Position numbers and translations under genes: made by a program. From the NCBI RefSeq assembly GCF_018812025.1, contig NC_063049.1, forward strand, positions 31,870,447-31,934,446: DNA of 64,000 nt, given 5' to 3'. Shown one piece after another: positions 1 through 12,700 of the stretch (position 1 is its first letter; each line of letters opens with the position of its first letter). The notes below the pieces were generated by a model. It saw nothing but the letters and a program-made list of their open reading frames with translations. It did not search any database and was not told the origin of the DNA. Origin of the DNA: Megalobrama amblycephala (taxonomy: Eukaryota; Chordata; Actinopteri; Cypriniformes; Xenocyprididae).

Positions 1-74
1 CATAGGAAAACATGACTAGCACTATATAAACACAAGTCCTTGAAAGCGTAAGCCATTTGAAAATTTAGGAGGAG

Positions 75-3000
75 ATGCTAAGAACTATGTGCTTTGAGAA
101 CCTCTGTTCAACCGTGCAGCTGAATGGATGGCAGGCTCTGCTGGATGATAACTGTGAGTTAGGACAAGATCATTGGGAAAGAGCTCATTTACGCTCCTTG
201 TGGCTCTATAGAGCTGTAGTGAAGGGAGACTCCAGAGGGCTTCGAACCCTCCTTAAAAGGAACTATATTGATGTTGATGTGTTTTACAATGTGAACCGGG
301 AGGAACTCGAGTGGCAGTCTCACACAGAAACCACATTTGGACCCTCAGGTAAAACAGTCATTTGTGGTATAGAAACTCTAGGTCAGTGTTTCCCAACCCT
401 GTTCCTGGAGGCACACAAACACTGCACATTTTGGATGTCTCCCTTATCTGACCCGTCTATTTCTGGTCTTGGAGTCTCTACTAATGAGCTGATGAGTTGA
501 ATCAGCTGTGTTTGATTAGGAAGAGTATGAATATGTGCAGTGTTGGTGTGCCTCCAGGAACAGGGTTGGGAAACATATTGTACTTTTTTGTGTTGTGCTG
601 GTGGATGAAACAAAGATTGAGTTATTCTCTGATAACAGAAATTAAACATTTTATTTTTCTACTGTGGATAATTTTTTATTAGATTTAAATATTCAGATTT
701 GTTTTAGATATTGTTTTTAATTATTTTTATTTTATTTTTTTAATATTTTAATCTATTATTTAAGATTATCGTATTCCTGCTCTTATTACTTTATTCACTA
801 TTAATTATACTTTATTATTCATTATTACTCTTCTCTGAGACTTTATTTTCATTTTTTAGGATAGAATCTATTCTGAAAAACAGTAAATCATTTCCAAGTA
901 TTTCTGAATAAGTGGTTTCACTTTTGGGGTCAGAAAGACTTTTTTATTATTATTATTTCTTTGAAAGAATTCTCTTACTGCATTTAATTGATTATTTGAA
1001 TACTTAAAATGTAATATTCCTGTGATGGCAACGCTGAATTTTCAGCATCATTACTCCAGTCTTCAGTTTCACACAATCCTTCAGAAATAATCACAATATG
1101 CTGATTTCATGCTCAAGAAACATTTCTTATTATTATCAGTGTTGAAAACAGTTGTGCTGCTTAATATTTTGTGGAAACAGATACTTTTTTTTCAGGATTC
1201 TTTGATGAATAAAAAAATTCAAATGAACAGCATTTATTGGAAATATTTTAGTATATATAAATATATTTTAGTAACTATTTAAAAGTCTTTACTGTCACTT
1301 TTGATCAGTTTAATTCATCCTTGCTAAAAAAAAAAAAAAAAAAATTAAATTCCTAAATTAATCTTCTAAATTAAACTTACTGACCCCAAATTTTGAATGG
1401 TAGTCAAGTATGCAATTTTGATTTAGGCTAATATTCTTTTAAAATAAGCCCTCATTTTAACATTTTGTTTTATTTTCTGTTTTATTAAAGCATATCACAG
1501 TGATTGTTTCCCATTTCAGGTCTTTGGTCTTTGGAGTATAAAAGAGAAGTGACAAGTCCACTGTGTATTGCTGCTGCACAAGGTTTCACTGAATGTCTTC
1601 AGTATTTACTGGAGCACGGCGCACACCCCAACCTTATCGCAGGAGGAAAAGCGGCACTTCATGAAGCCTGTGCAAACGCCAACACTGAATGTGTAGAGCT
1701 GCTGCTGGAACATGGAGCTAATCCTAACCAGATGACAGAGGAGGGACTGACTGGCTTACATCTCTGCAAAACACCACAATCACTACGGTATCATCATATG
1801 AATACTATACATACAACACTATAGTATTAATACACTTTATAATTATCATATTTTAAACAATGGTAAAAGAATTGGTAAAAAATTACGGTCAAATAATATG
1901 TTATTGTACATTAATAACTGATATGAAACCCATATTAATAATATTTTATCTCTAGTGCAAAATGTGCAGCAAGTTCTTCCCCCCGAAAATTATTGAACCT
2001 ATTGTTTTTGCTGTGCAAACTGGATTATTCAAAAAGTAGGCCTATCTATAATAAATTTTTTAGGAAAAATCAGTTCAAGCTGCATGCAGGGTTTGTATTC
2101 TCTCATCATGAGCATTTGCTGTACATTTTTTTTTGTAGCTGTGCAAAAGCCTTGGTGAGATATGGTGCCAAGGTGAACATACCCAGTGAGGAAGAGGAAG
2201 AAACACCATTGCATGTGGCAGCTAGACATGGTCTGCCCCACCATGCACAGCTGTACCTACGATTCGGAAGCTGTGTAAACCATAGCAGTTCTTCGGGTGA
2301 AACGCCACTGGGGGTGGTTTGTGGAGTTGCCCCAGAAAAGACAGACAACAGCCAAGATGAACGGTACCTCGAGCTCTGTCGTCTCCTCCTGGCCTATGGA
2401 GCAAACATTAATTTAGCTGATAAAGAACGCCGCAGTCCTCTACACAAGGCAGCCCGCAATGTTCAGCATAAGATGGTGGAGCTTCTCTTGGATCATGGAG
2501 CTGATATCAATGCCATTGACTATAACGGATGTTCACCGCTATCTAGTGTTCTACAGAGCTCTGTGGTTCGGCAAGAATGGGAACCTCACATGGTGGTTCA
2601 GACCTTGTTAAATCGTGGCTCCATTAAAGTCTGGCCACAAGCACTGCTGAAGGTGATCACTAATAACACAAAGACAATAGCATTAAGATATTTCAATAAT
2701 CTACAATAAAAACTCTTCTTGTTTCATAACTTAAAGGGTTAGTTCACCCAAAAATGAAACTAATGTCATTTATTACTCACCCACATGTCGTTCTACACCC
2801 GTAAGACCTTCGTTCATCTTCAGGAACACAAATTAAGATATTTTTGATGAAATCCAATGGCTCAGTGAGGCCTCCATTGATAGCAAAGCCACTGAACCTC
2901 TCAAGGTCCAAAAAGGTACTCAGGACGAGAATACTTTTTGTGCGGCAATAGAAAAACAAAATAATGACTTTTCAGCAATATCTAGAGATGGTGATTTCAA

Positions 3001-4122
3001 AACACTGCTTCGAAGCTTTACAAATCGAATCAGAAGTTCGGAGCACCAAAATCACGTGATTTCAGCAGATTAGCCGTTTAATAGGAGATCCGAATCACTA
3101 ATTTGAAACAAAAGATTTGTAAAGCTCAGAAGCAGTGTTTTGAAATCGGCCATCACAAGATATTGTTGAAAAGTCATTATTTAGTTTTTTTGGCCCACAA
3201 AAAGTATTCTCATCGCTTTATAATATTAAGATAGAACCACAAACTCACATGAACTGTTTTAAATATGTTTTTAGTACCTTTATAGACCTTGAGAGGTTCA
3301 GTGGCTTTGCTCTCAATAGAGGCCTCACTGAGCCATCGGATTTCATCAAAAATATCTTAATTTGTGTTCTGAAGATGAACGAATGTCTTACGGATGTAGA
3401 ACGACATGAGGGTGAGTAATAAATGACATTATTTTCATTTTTGGGTGAACTAACCCTTTAACATTTTCCTACAACTGAAAAAAAGCAGATTTAAAGTCTA
3501 TTAATTTGCTGATGTCTCATGCATTTCCATTTCTTTGATCAGTTGAAAAAGTTATTAATTTCATGTTTGTTTGTTTTTGGTTTTAAGGTATTGACAGCCT
3601 GTGCAGAGGCGCCTAAAACTGTGGAAATCCTGTTTAACTCATACACACTTGTTCCTGTAACCTACAAATGGGTCGAGGCCATACCTGAGGATACCTTTCT
3701 TGTGAGTCTCTTTATCATTTCACCAGGATCTTTGGATTCATATAGATGAAATCTATGTGTAAACATGATTTATAGCATAATTGTTTTGTAGCAAAACAAG
3801 GCTAAAGGCTTAAAGGAAATCAGTCAATGAGTCAATGCATCCATGCTGTATGCATTATTGTACCATAGTGAAGTAAAATAAAAATAATAATAATAAAAAA
3901 AAATTAATACTTTTTTTTTCTTTTCTTTTTTTTTAGCTTCACCAACCCTTTTATGAGTCTCTTTTTGCACTGGAGTATAAACCACGTAGTTTACAGCATC
4001 TGTGTCGGTCTGCACTAAGAAAGCAGTTTGGGAAAAAATGCTACTCACTCATTCCCAGCCTCCCTGTGCCAAAGACAGTACAGCAGTATCTTCTTCTGGA
4101 ACCGGAGGGGTACATTGACTAG
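75..4122 (+). CDS. asb18: Ankyrin-repeat and SOCS-box protein, asb18/asb10 clade (5 exons, 451 aa)
   Basis: Exons 75-348, 1520-1787, 2139-2652, 3588-3701 and 3937-4122 join in phase with GT-AG introns and end at TAG 4120-4122. The product has an N-terminal region of about 100 residues, about seven ankyrin repeats (about residues 102-350; e.g. [52 protein letters not shown]), and a C-terminal SOCS box (about 407-451) with [14 protein letters not shown] and the Cul5-box-like LPVP. Known for the family: ASB proteins recruit substrates to elongin B/C-Cullin5 ubiquitin ligases. The motif [14 protein letters not shown] is shared with ASB10, while the YLLLEPEG ending and the PFYESLFAL segment fit ASB18 better, so the symbol is tentative (ASB10 is the alternative). 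ATG 75 was chosen because it opens the exon 1 frame; an in-frame ATG at 87 is possible. A non-coding first exon could lie to the left of the window. Confidence 0.85.
383..577. repeat. Short hairpin MITE in asb intron 1
   Basis: The ends are inverted copies: ttcccaaccctgttcctgg at the left and its complement at the right. The middle (ctaatgagctgatga, tgtttgattagg) resembles the element at 13645-13842, so both belong to one palindromic family. It starts only about 35 bases after the exon 1 donor site. Confidence 0.75.
919..1404. repeat. Interspersed inverted-end repeat (family Y), copy 1
   Basis: The left end reads ttttggggtcagaaagac and the right end cttactgaccccaaa, which are inverted relatives. 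The interior contains the family signature ttttcagcatcattactcc and tgctcaagaaacatttctta. Related copies lie at 5264-6204, 8225-8850, 17497-17813, 24739-24942, 31342-31725, 36795-37135 and 45468-45772. This is a non-autonomous DNA repeat without coding capacity. Confidence 0.75.
2731..3461. repeat. Long palindromic MITE (family Z), copy in asb intron 3
   Basis: It begins ttaaagggttagttcaccc and ends with the complement, gggtgaactaaccctttaa. The two arms are near-complementary for over 200 bases; the left-arm segment cactgaacctctcaagg has its complement near 3290-3310. Other family Z copies are at 22746-23260, 54593-55304 and 57658-58449. Transcribed intron RNA from this stretch could fold into a long hairpin. 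Confidence 0.85.
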
Positions 4123-4429
4123 AACCAGACCTTTTGGTAAATAAAACTAGACGGCTTTTTTAGTGTTATAAATGAAGTGCAGACAAAGCTGACTTCCTTA
4201 CATTTCACTTGCAAAATCACAATACAGTGATATTTTTTGAAATATTTTCATATATAGCTGATATTAGTGTAAATAGCTTTACAATACATTTTATTGTTTG
4301 AATGGCATTGAATGTTGTGTATGCTATGAATTCTTCATTAATTTCTATAAATATGTAGGCCTAGTTACAGCTCATTTAATGTTTTTGTATAATTATTTAG
4401 TTAAGAAATATTTTTCTTGTTTGCCCTCC

Positions 4430-4435
4430 AATAAA
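4430..4435 (+). terminator. Candidate polyadenylation signal of the asb gene
   Basis: AATAAA lies 308 bases after the stop codon. Another AATAAA at 4140-4145 is only 18 bases after the stop and is a less likely but possible alternative. Confidence 0.45.
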
Positions 4436-4617
4436 ATTATACCTTTTGACAACTCTGATTCTCCTTCATTTCTCCAGTATAAATGAGTTTGGTATAGATA
4501 GATATGTTACACTGACATGCTTGACATCTGTTCATGGACCTGTGGATTGCACTTGTTTGGTTGGCTTGTTGATGTAAGCACTTTTATGTTTGTGCTTTGT
4601 AAGGTGCCTTGTAAAAG

Positions 4618-4807
4618 ATGCAAATCTTGGTCCTGGAGGGCCGCTGTCCTGCAGAGTTTAGCTCCTCCAACACCAATTAAACACACCTGAACCATCTAAT
4701 TAAGATCTAACTAGGTATATAGAAACTTCCAGGCAGTTGTTTTGGAGCTGGAAGGAGCTAAACTCTGCAGGACAGCGGCTCACCAGGACCGAGTTTGGAC
4801 ACCCCTG
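4618..4807. repeat. Hairpin MITE downstream of the asb gene
   Basis: The left arm ctgtcctgcagagtttagct and its complement agctaaactctgcaggacag at the right enclose a spacer of about 90 bases. It is a short palindromic non-autonomous element between the asb gene and fam124a. Confidence 0.7.
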
Positions 4808-4856
4808 TTGTAGGCTAAGTGATTTGCCTACATGACATCATATGATGTTAACATTG

Positions 4857-4874
4857 TGGCCATGAGAGGGCGAC
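4857..4874 (+). promoter_or_regulatory. CTCF-like motif
   Basis: The sequence tggccatgagagggcgac resembles the vertebrate CTCF core (CCAnnAGrGGGC) on the + strand. It lies between the asb gene and fam124a. The call rests on motif reading only. Confidence 0.3.
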
Positions 4875-5105
4875 CTGCTCCATGGCTTTTAAGGCTTTTT
4901 AGAGGTTTCATCTCACGTATTTAGGCCTAAGTGTACATTATTTAAGTTATATCTCAAAAGTATCACACTGGTAATTTTCTTAATATGTAAAACATTTGAC
5001 AAAATAAAGGAATGAGAGTGTGCAAGTAAAATATTTAGTAGGCTCTTAGGCCTACTGTCGGGGATTTGTCGTTGCGCCACATCCAGCATCACTGATTATA
5101 TATTT

Positions 5106-5245
5106 AAAGGAACTAGATCTATCTCAGTGGTAAAAAGAACATTTTAACATATGTTGTGGTTCAAACTCAATGAGGGATGAGCTATCACCATTTGAGCTAG
5201 AACCCAAGGTTGCTCTTGTGTACTGTAAGTGGCTTTGGATAAATG
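5106..5245. repeat. Left copy of an inverted repeat pair flanking fam124a exon 1
   Basis: About 140 bases, starting at aaaggaactagatctatctc and ending with gtaagtggctttggataaat, recur almost unchanged in inverse orientation at 7545-7685. The tail resembles the 3' tail shared by many fish SINE/L2 elements, so a retroelement origin is possible. Confidence 0.8.
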
Positions 5246-5263
5246 TTATAATGAGTTCGGTGT

Positions 5264-6204
5264 ACAGTACAGTCCAAAAGTTTGGATCCACTAAGATTTT
5301 TAATGTTTTTAAAAGAAGTTTCGTCTGCTCACCAAGGCTACATTTATTTAATTAAAAATACAGAAAAAAAACAGTAATATTGTGAAATATTGTTACAATT
5401 TAAAATAACTGTTTTCTATTTGAATATATTTCACAAAGTAATTTATTCCTGTGATGGCAAAGCTGAATTTTCAGCATCATTACTCCAGTCTTCAGTGTCA
5501 CATGATCCTTCAGAAATCATTCTAATATGCTGATTTGCTGCTCAAGAAACATTTAATGTGTACAATTGTACAAAATATTTGTGTACAATATTTTTTTTAC
5601 AGGATTATTTGATGACTAGAAAGTTCAAAAGAACAGTGTTTATCTGAAATCTAATCTTTTGTAACATTATAAATGTCTTTACTGCCACTTTTGATTGATT
5701 TAATGCATCCTTGCTGAATAAAAGTATTCATTTCTTTAATTTCTTTTCAAAAAAATAAAAATAAAAATTCTTACTGACCCCAAACTTTTGAACGGTAGTG
5801 TATAATGCTACAGAAGCGTTGTATTTCAGATAAATGCTGTTCTTTTGAACTCTCTATTCATCAAGGAATCCTGAAAAAAAAAAGTACACAACTGTTTTCA
5901 ACATTGAAAATAATCATAAATGTTTATTGAGCAAATCAGCATATTAGAATGATTTCTGAAGGATCATGTGACACTGAAGACTAGAGTAACGATGCTGAAA
6001 ATTCAGCTTTGCATCACAGGAATAAATTACTTTGTCAAATATATTTAAATAGTACACAGTTATTTTAAATTGTAATAATATTTCACAATATTACTGTTTT
6101 TTACTGTATTTTTAATTAAATAAATGTAGCCTTGGTGAGCAGACGAAACTTCTTTTAAAAACATTAAAAATCTTAGTGGTTCCAAACTTTTGGACTGTAC
6201 TGTA
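5264..6204. repeat. Composite family Y palindrome upstream of fam124a
   Basis: Two family Y copies lie head to head. 5264-5803 runs from a gtccaaaagtttgg end to a gaccccaaacttttgaacgg end. 5804-6204 is an inverted partial copy ending ccaaacttttggactgtac. The outer arms are complementary for about 200 bases or more. Confidence 0.75.
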
Positions 6205-6279
6205 GACAATGTTAAACTTAAATGTAGCCTATTGATCTTTTCATAATGCAATAGCTTTAGAGATACTTTAACTTAAAAC

Positions 6280-6280
<1 letters not shown>

Positions 6281-6377
<97 letters not shown>
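6281..6377. repeat. (CTAT)n microsatellite
   Basis: About 24 near-perfect tandem copies of CTAT end about 330 bases upstream of the fam124a start codon. The length is likely to vary between individuals. Confidence 0.98.
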
Positions 6378-6703
6378 ATAATGTCTACATTCCACAGACT
6401 AAGTGCGCACTATGTTCGTCTCATGGTCCAGTGCGTAAATACTCGCTTTAGCTGCGTTGTGCCACCTGGGAGCGGTAAACGCACCGCTATTGAACTGAAT
6501 GAGCGGCGGTGACGCACAAGCTTCACGAACGAACCGGATCAGACAGATTTTGGCGTGTCACTGTTAGCTGTTACTGTCACCCTTACCGAAGTCGTTTGTC
6601 CATCCCAGCTTTAAAAAGTTCTTCGCAGTCATTGTGTGGGCGTTAAAGTGCAGAAGAAGAAGAAAACGGGAGGCATGTGAAGTTACTGTCACTTTCACCA
6701 GAG
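6378..6703 (+). promoter_or_regulatory. Probable fam124a promoter and 5' UTR region
   Basis: About 325 bases of non-repeat DNA between the CTAT microsatellite and the fam124a ATG, richer in GC and CpG than the flanking DNA. No clear TATA box is seen. The transcription start cannot be fixed from sequence. Confidence 0.4.
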
Positions 6704-9700
6704 ATGAAGAATTCAGTGGAAGATGAGTGCGCTGATTCGGGAGCAGAGACTGGAGGGTGAGCGATGATAAAGAGGCATTATTTGCTAAGATAATTACATA
6801 AATAAATAGTATAGCGAATATAGACATAATGCACTAATTATATTAGACACCTTTGTGCTACAAACAAACATCAACACGCTTAGAAGAATCTGATTCATTA
6901 AAAGTGAGTCATTTTGGTGAGGATTCTGATACCTGAGCAGCGCAGGTCGTTAGTAAAAGCATCAGACAGCGCGCTTCTTTTGAAGTTTTCTCGTTTTGTT
7001 TCTACCTCTTTTGGCCCATTTCTTATTTAACCATCTGTTGTTTGGCATTAACACCCAAGACATCTGGCGCAGAGATTTACTGATGAAAAGTAACTGGAAA
7101 GCCAATGAATTGAGCTATTAGCGCATGCTTCTTAGGCTGCTTAGCACAAGAGAGTGACAGAAGTAGCCAATATACTAATCACATAGATCTGACATCAGCA
7201 CGCTACCTGAGATTTAACTCTCTATTATTTCAAAGTCATGTGTGATCTGTACCATCATCATTCTGTGCTTTCAGCTGTGAACGATGAAAAGATGCATCCT
7301 GGTTTGTTTCTAGGTATGTCACATCATAATGGCTGTCGTGTGTTGTAGGTGTAGGTTCTGCTTTTGTAGGACAGTAGTCTTGGCACATTGCTTAAATCCT
7401 CCATTCTGTAGAACATGTGACCTGCTGTGTGTATATAATCTGCTTTGGAATATTATTTCTTTAGATATGCTCAGAATCATTTGTTGAAGAAAATGGCCTC
7501 AGCACCTTTCTAATGGTCTTCAGTTCTTCAATTAGCTGATGCATTTATCCAAAGCCACTTACAGTACACAAGAGCAACCTTGGGTTCAAGCTCAAATGGT
7601 GATAGCTCATCCCTCATTGAGTTTGAACCACAACATATCTGTTAAAATGTTCTTTTTACCACTGAGATAGATCTAGTTCCTTTAAACTTATCCTTAAAAC
7701 GTACAAAATCGTATAAATTTATCTGACCTAAAAATGTGTTGTATTTGGTTGATCCGGTAAACATAATATGATGGACTCGTTCTTCCCATATTGAATATTT
7801 TCCACATGTAGTGATTGTCAGATTAGGTTTATGTGGTTGTCTTATTGCTATTGTTGTGTGCCTTATATTCTCATTTAGTTCATTTCCAAAACAGTAACTG
7901 ACTGTAAACTGCATGAATGGCAGCAGATCAGAGAATTTCAAAAATGATGCTAATGATGCTCAAGAGTTCATTGTTGAAGCGTGAGACTAATACAGATCAA
8001 TAGAAAATTCACCACTTCTATCGCCTTAATTAAGATTTTCATTATATACAGCACTCATTGATTCAGGATTAGCAAATGTAAAACACATTTGATTCACTGT
8101 AATGATATTATCAGCCACATTTAGAGGCTTTTATGATACTTTTCTTTGTATTAACTGTTATATAGAAACACATAAAAGTGCTTTTGCGGTTGAATGCGAA
8201 GTATAGACCATGGTATGTACAACGCACTTTAAAAGTTTGAGGTTGGTAGGATTTTTTGGTAACACTTTACAATTAGGTTCATTAGTTAACTACATTAGTC
8301 ATCATTAATTAATAATGAACTGCACTTATACAACATTCATATATTCTTAAAATCTTATTAAGAATAGTTAATGCCCTGTGAACTAACATGAACAAACAAT
8401 GAACAACTGTTTTTTCATTAACTAACATTAATGAAGATTAGTAAATACAGTAACAAATGTATTGCTCATGGTTAGTTCATTTTAGTTAATACATTAACTA
8501 ATGTTTAACTAATGAACCTTATTATAGTGTTACCGATTTTAAGTTTTTGAAAGAAGTCTCTTATGCTATCGTCATTCTATCATTCTAATCATTCTAATAT
8601 GCTTATTTGATGCTCAAGAAACATTTCTCATTATTATCAATGTTGAAAATAGTTGTGCATCTTAATATTTTTGTGGAAACCATGATTCATTTTTTCAAGA
8701 TTCTATGACGAATAGAAACTTAAAAAGAACAGCATTTATTTAAAATAGAAAGCTTTTGTACCGTATAAATATCTTACCATCACTTATGATTATTTTAATG
8801 CATCCTTGTTAAAAAAAAATATTAATTTCTATTAATTTTTACTGTACAGTGCACTATATAACCAGTACAGACCATAACATTACAGCATTAAACATTCAAA
8901 ATTCAAGTTTAACTACATGGAATTTCCATGTTACACTGTTCTCATTACCAGAGAAACAGGAAAGACAGCGAGAGAGAGGAAAGGAAAAAGTTTGACCAGA
9001 GAGCGATAAAAGAAAAAAAAAAAGTACAATGGAAAAAAAATACTAGGTTACTATAAGGCACATGTACATAAGGTATGAAATATTTCAAACAGGTCTTATT
9101 CTTAGTTTGTTTTTAACCTTTCTCAGCAACCGTTGAGCTGAGAGCATAAAAGGTTACTGACACAAAGCAGCTAAAGGCACAATCTTTGATCATAACTTCT
9201 GCATATATGTGTGTGTACTATATACACAAGAGGATCTACTTCACACACTATATACCATGACACCCAGGATTGTTTATCCAGATGTAGGACCTTCCTTTGA
9301 AACCTTGGGATCCTAAATCACTCTAACAGTCTCTAACAAAAGTCTCTCTCTGTTTCTCTCTCTCTCCTTTCTGTCATTCACTCTCTTCTCAGGTCTGACT
9401 ACAGTCTTATGTCATCAGCAAGCAGTGAGTACATATCATTTGTTTGTACATTCCCCTATATGCAATTCAGATTAATTTTCTAATAAAACATGCCTTAATC
9501 AAACTCATACACACTTTTTCAACTCGTCATATGTGCTTGATGTACTTTAAATACCATCCTGTTGTTTTGTGCTCACTGGGGTGTTTGTAAGGGACTATTT
9601 GTAAAGCTGCTTTTGGAAAAATATATATTTTGGATGCACATTAGAAATTACAAGTGAAAGATTTCAGTCATTTAAAACACACTTGACAATTGTTGCCATG

Positions 9701-12700
9701 ACAGTGAGATTAGTTTGTTCTAGAAATCACAGCTTGAAGAGCTTCGAGAGCTCTAACACCTCCGCTTGTTTGTGTGTGAGTGCCTGCTTGTGTGTGTGTC
9801 TGTGGCTGACCTTTCCCTGTGGCTGTGTTGGGCCCAGTCTGTTTCCCTATGGAGGGATTAATGTCCAATATTAGCCCATTAATCTGGGCAGCAGGAAACA
9901 CTCCTCCCAGTGACAGCACAGGAAGCACTCTCTCACTCACCCACTCACATATAGACACACTCACCTACTCACACACACACTAAAATACCTAGAACCCATC
10001 AAGGACACCACATAATAGACTGTGTATAATTTACTGAAGAATGAAGAAAAGTGCTTCAATGTGGACTCGGGGACAGAAAATGAAGAAAACAGAATGAGAC
10101 TGTTTGAGAAACAAGGAGGGGGAGAAAGAGAGGGACTGTTCTCACATATAAAATATATTTTATATGCAATTTATATATATTTATAAAAGTTTTAGTGTGG
10201 ATCAGTGTAGTAGAGCAGTAGTCGTTTTGAATTCATATTTATCGGAACACCTCCGCATGGAAGGGAAATGTTTTTCACTTTTTCCACCACATTTCCCCTC
10301 ATTGTTTCTGCATTCTGTCTCTATCTCAACAGTGTGACAATATGCTTTCTTGAAATGCTGCCATGAATAACTGCTTACTGCTGCATCATCAGTCATGTCA
10401 GCATTTCATCGCTTCTGCAGCTCATCAGATTTTCTCTGTATCCATGTGCACAACACTTTCCTCTCTATATCTTTGTTTTGTCACATCACTAACAACTTCA
10501 ATGTTCTGCATAAACGGAATCCGGAGTCAAATGCGTATTCTCTGAAATCTGTTTTTCCTCTTTAGAGCTCTGTACACTTTTCTACAACATCTAAATGAAT
10601 TGATTTTAATTCAAGTCAAAAATATTATTTAAAGGTGCCCTAGAATTAAAAATTGAATTTATCTTGGCATAGTTAAATAACAAGAGTTCAGTACATGGAA
10701 ATGACATACAGTGAGAACTCCATTGTTTCCTCCTTCTTATATAAATCTAATTTGTTACATAACAGTCGGGGTGTACGCCCCCAATATTTGCATATGCCAG
10801 CTCATGTTCCAGGCATTAGACAAGGGCAGCCAGTATTAACGTCTGGATCTGTGCACAGCTGAATCATCAGACTAGGTAAACAAGCAAGGACAACAGCGAA
10901 AAATGGCAGATGGAGCAATAATAACTGACATGATCCATGATATCATGATATTAAACACTTGCAGTCTGTATAATTCATAAACACAACTTCATTCTTTATA
11001 AATCTCTCCAACAGTGTGTAATGTTAGCTTTAGCCACGGAGCACCATCAAACTCATTCAGAATCAAATGTAATCATCCAAATAAATACCATACTTACGCG
11101 ATTAGACATGCTGCATGACGAACACTTTGTAAAGATCCATTTTGAGGGTTATATTAGCTGTGTGAACTTTGTTTATGCACTGTTTAAGGCAAGCGCGAGC
11201 TCCGTGGGCGGGGGAGCGTGAGCATTTAAAGGGTCCACAGCCTGAATCGGTGCATAGTTAATCATGCCCCAAAATAGGCAGTTAAAAAAATTTATAATAA
11301 AAAAAAATCTATGGGGTATTTTGAGCTGAAACTTCACAGACACATTAAGGGGACACCTTAGACTTATATTACATCTTTTAAAAAGACATTCTACGGCACC
11401 TTTAATATCACTCAGTCAACCTAAGTGCATTATGTTACATCAACAAGATGAAATGTAAGGGGTAGATAAGAGAGAAATAGACACAAGTAACAACTGCAGG
11501 TCACCACTTTATACAGTGTTGGAATGACACCAGATTGGGGTGTATATTAAGGTTAAGCTGGCGCTAAACATGGCGTCTTATTTAATGGTGTTGCTTAAGT
11601 CTCACACAGCCAAATAGATTACATTCCATTACAGACTCAACTGAGATTACAGATGGTTTAAAGTGATCAAGTCTTATTGCATCTAGCTGAACGCAGAGCT
11701 GTGTCTCAGGAAAGATACACAGACACCTACAGACCAGATTTCCTGTATTCAGACATCATTAACATGAGAATATGCTGCTGCATTTTTTTATTTATTAGTT
11801 AATTTATTAGTAATTTGAATAGATAACTTAAATTATGGTTTTATCATTACTGTGTAATAATTCACAAATTATAATTGAAATATGAAACATTGTATATTTT
11901 TATTTTATTTTTTATTATCTGTGTCTTGTCGTTGTCATTCTGTCTGTACACTGAAAGCTTCTGTCACCAAGACAAATTCCTTGTATGTGCAAACTAGAGC
12001 TGCACGATTAATCATATCGCAATCGCAATCGCGATGTCAAGCTTGTGCGATTATATGACGCAAAATGCTGCGATTTTATGAAATAAAATAATAATAAGTT
12101 AATAAAAAAAAAAAAATACATGTGTGGACACAACAACCCATTATCTGAGAGCTGTTTGCCCATTTTATACACCGCTAATAAAAAGAAGACCAGTCAGTTT
12201 CAGTTTAGGCAGTGGCATGTGTGGCGCGCACGGTCATGACTTTTCCGGTGTGCAGCGCAGAGAACGGGTAAAGATGGATGCGGAGCAAACGGTCACTGAA
12301 CTGGTGGCAAGAAAAAACGCTACCTCTGTTATATGGCGATATTTTGGCTATAAGATTATAAACCCAGATTAGTAGTGGTTGAAGAGGAAAGAGAATTTAA
12401 TTCGGTATCGCACGCAGCGCTGTTATCGGTGCGCACATGACGCACATACATACAAGGCTCGCGCGCACAGAGAGAGAGAGAGGCGCGTTATAGCTCGCGA
12501 ACTCCAAATTGATTTCTCTAGCTGCGTTCCATTCGACAGGGTCCCTACGCAGTGTTCACTGCTCCCTACTCCCTGAGCACGTTGAAGTGAACTTCGCTGA
12601 CAATAATCTTTAATTTGGAATGCCCTGCAAACGTCATCAAAGAAAGTCAACGACAGAGTCGCAGAGATTGATAACATAAATAAATACATAAATAGATATT

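Noticed and set aside
6060..6251. Frames sharing [18 protein letters not shown] here and at 17443-17640 and 5170-5355
   Set aside because: The shared peptide reflects the common DNA of family Y repeats, not a protein family.
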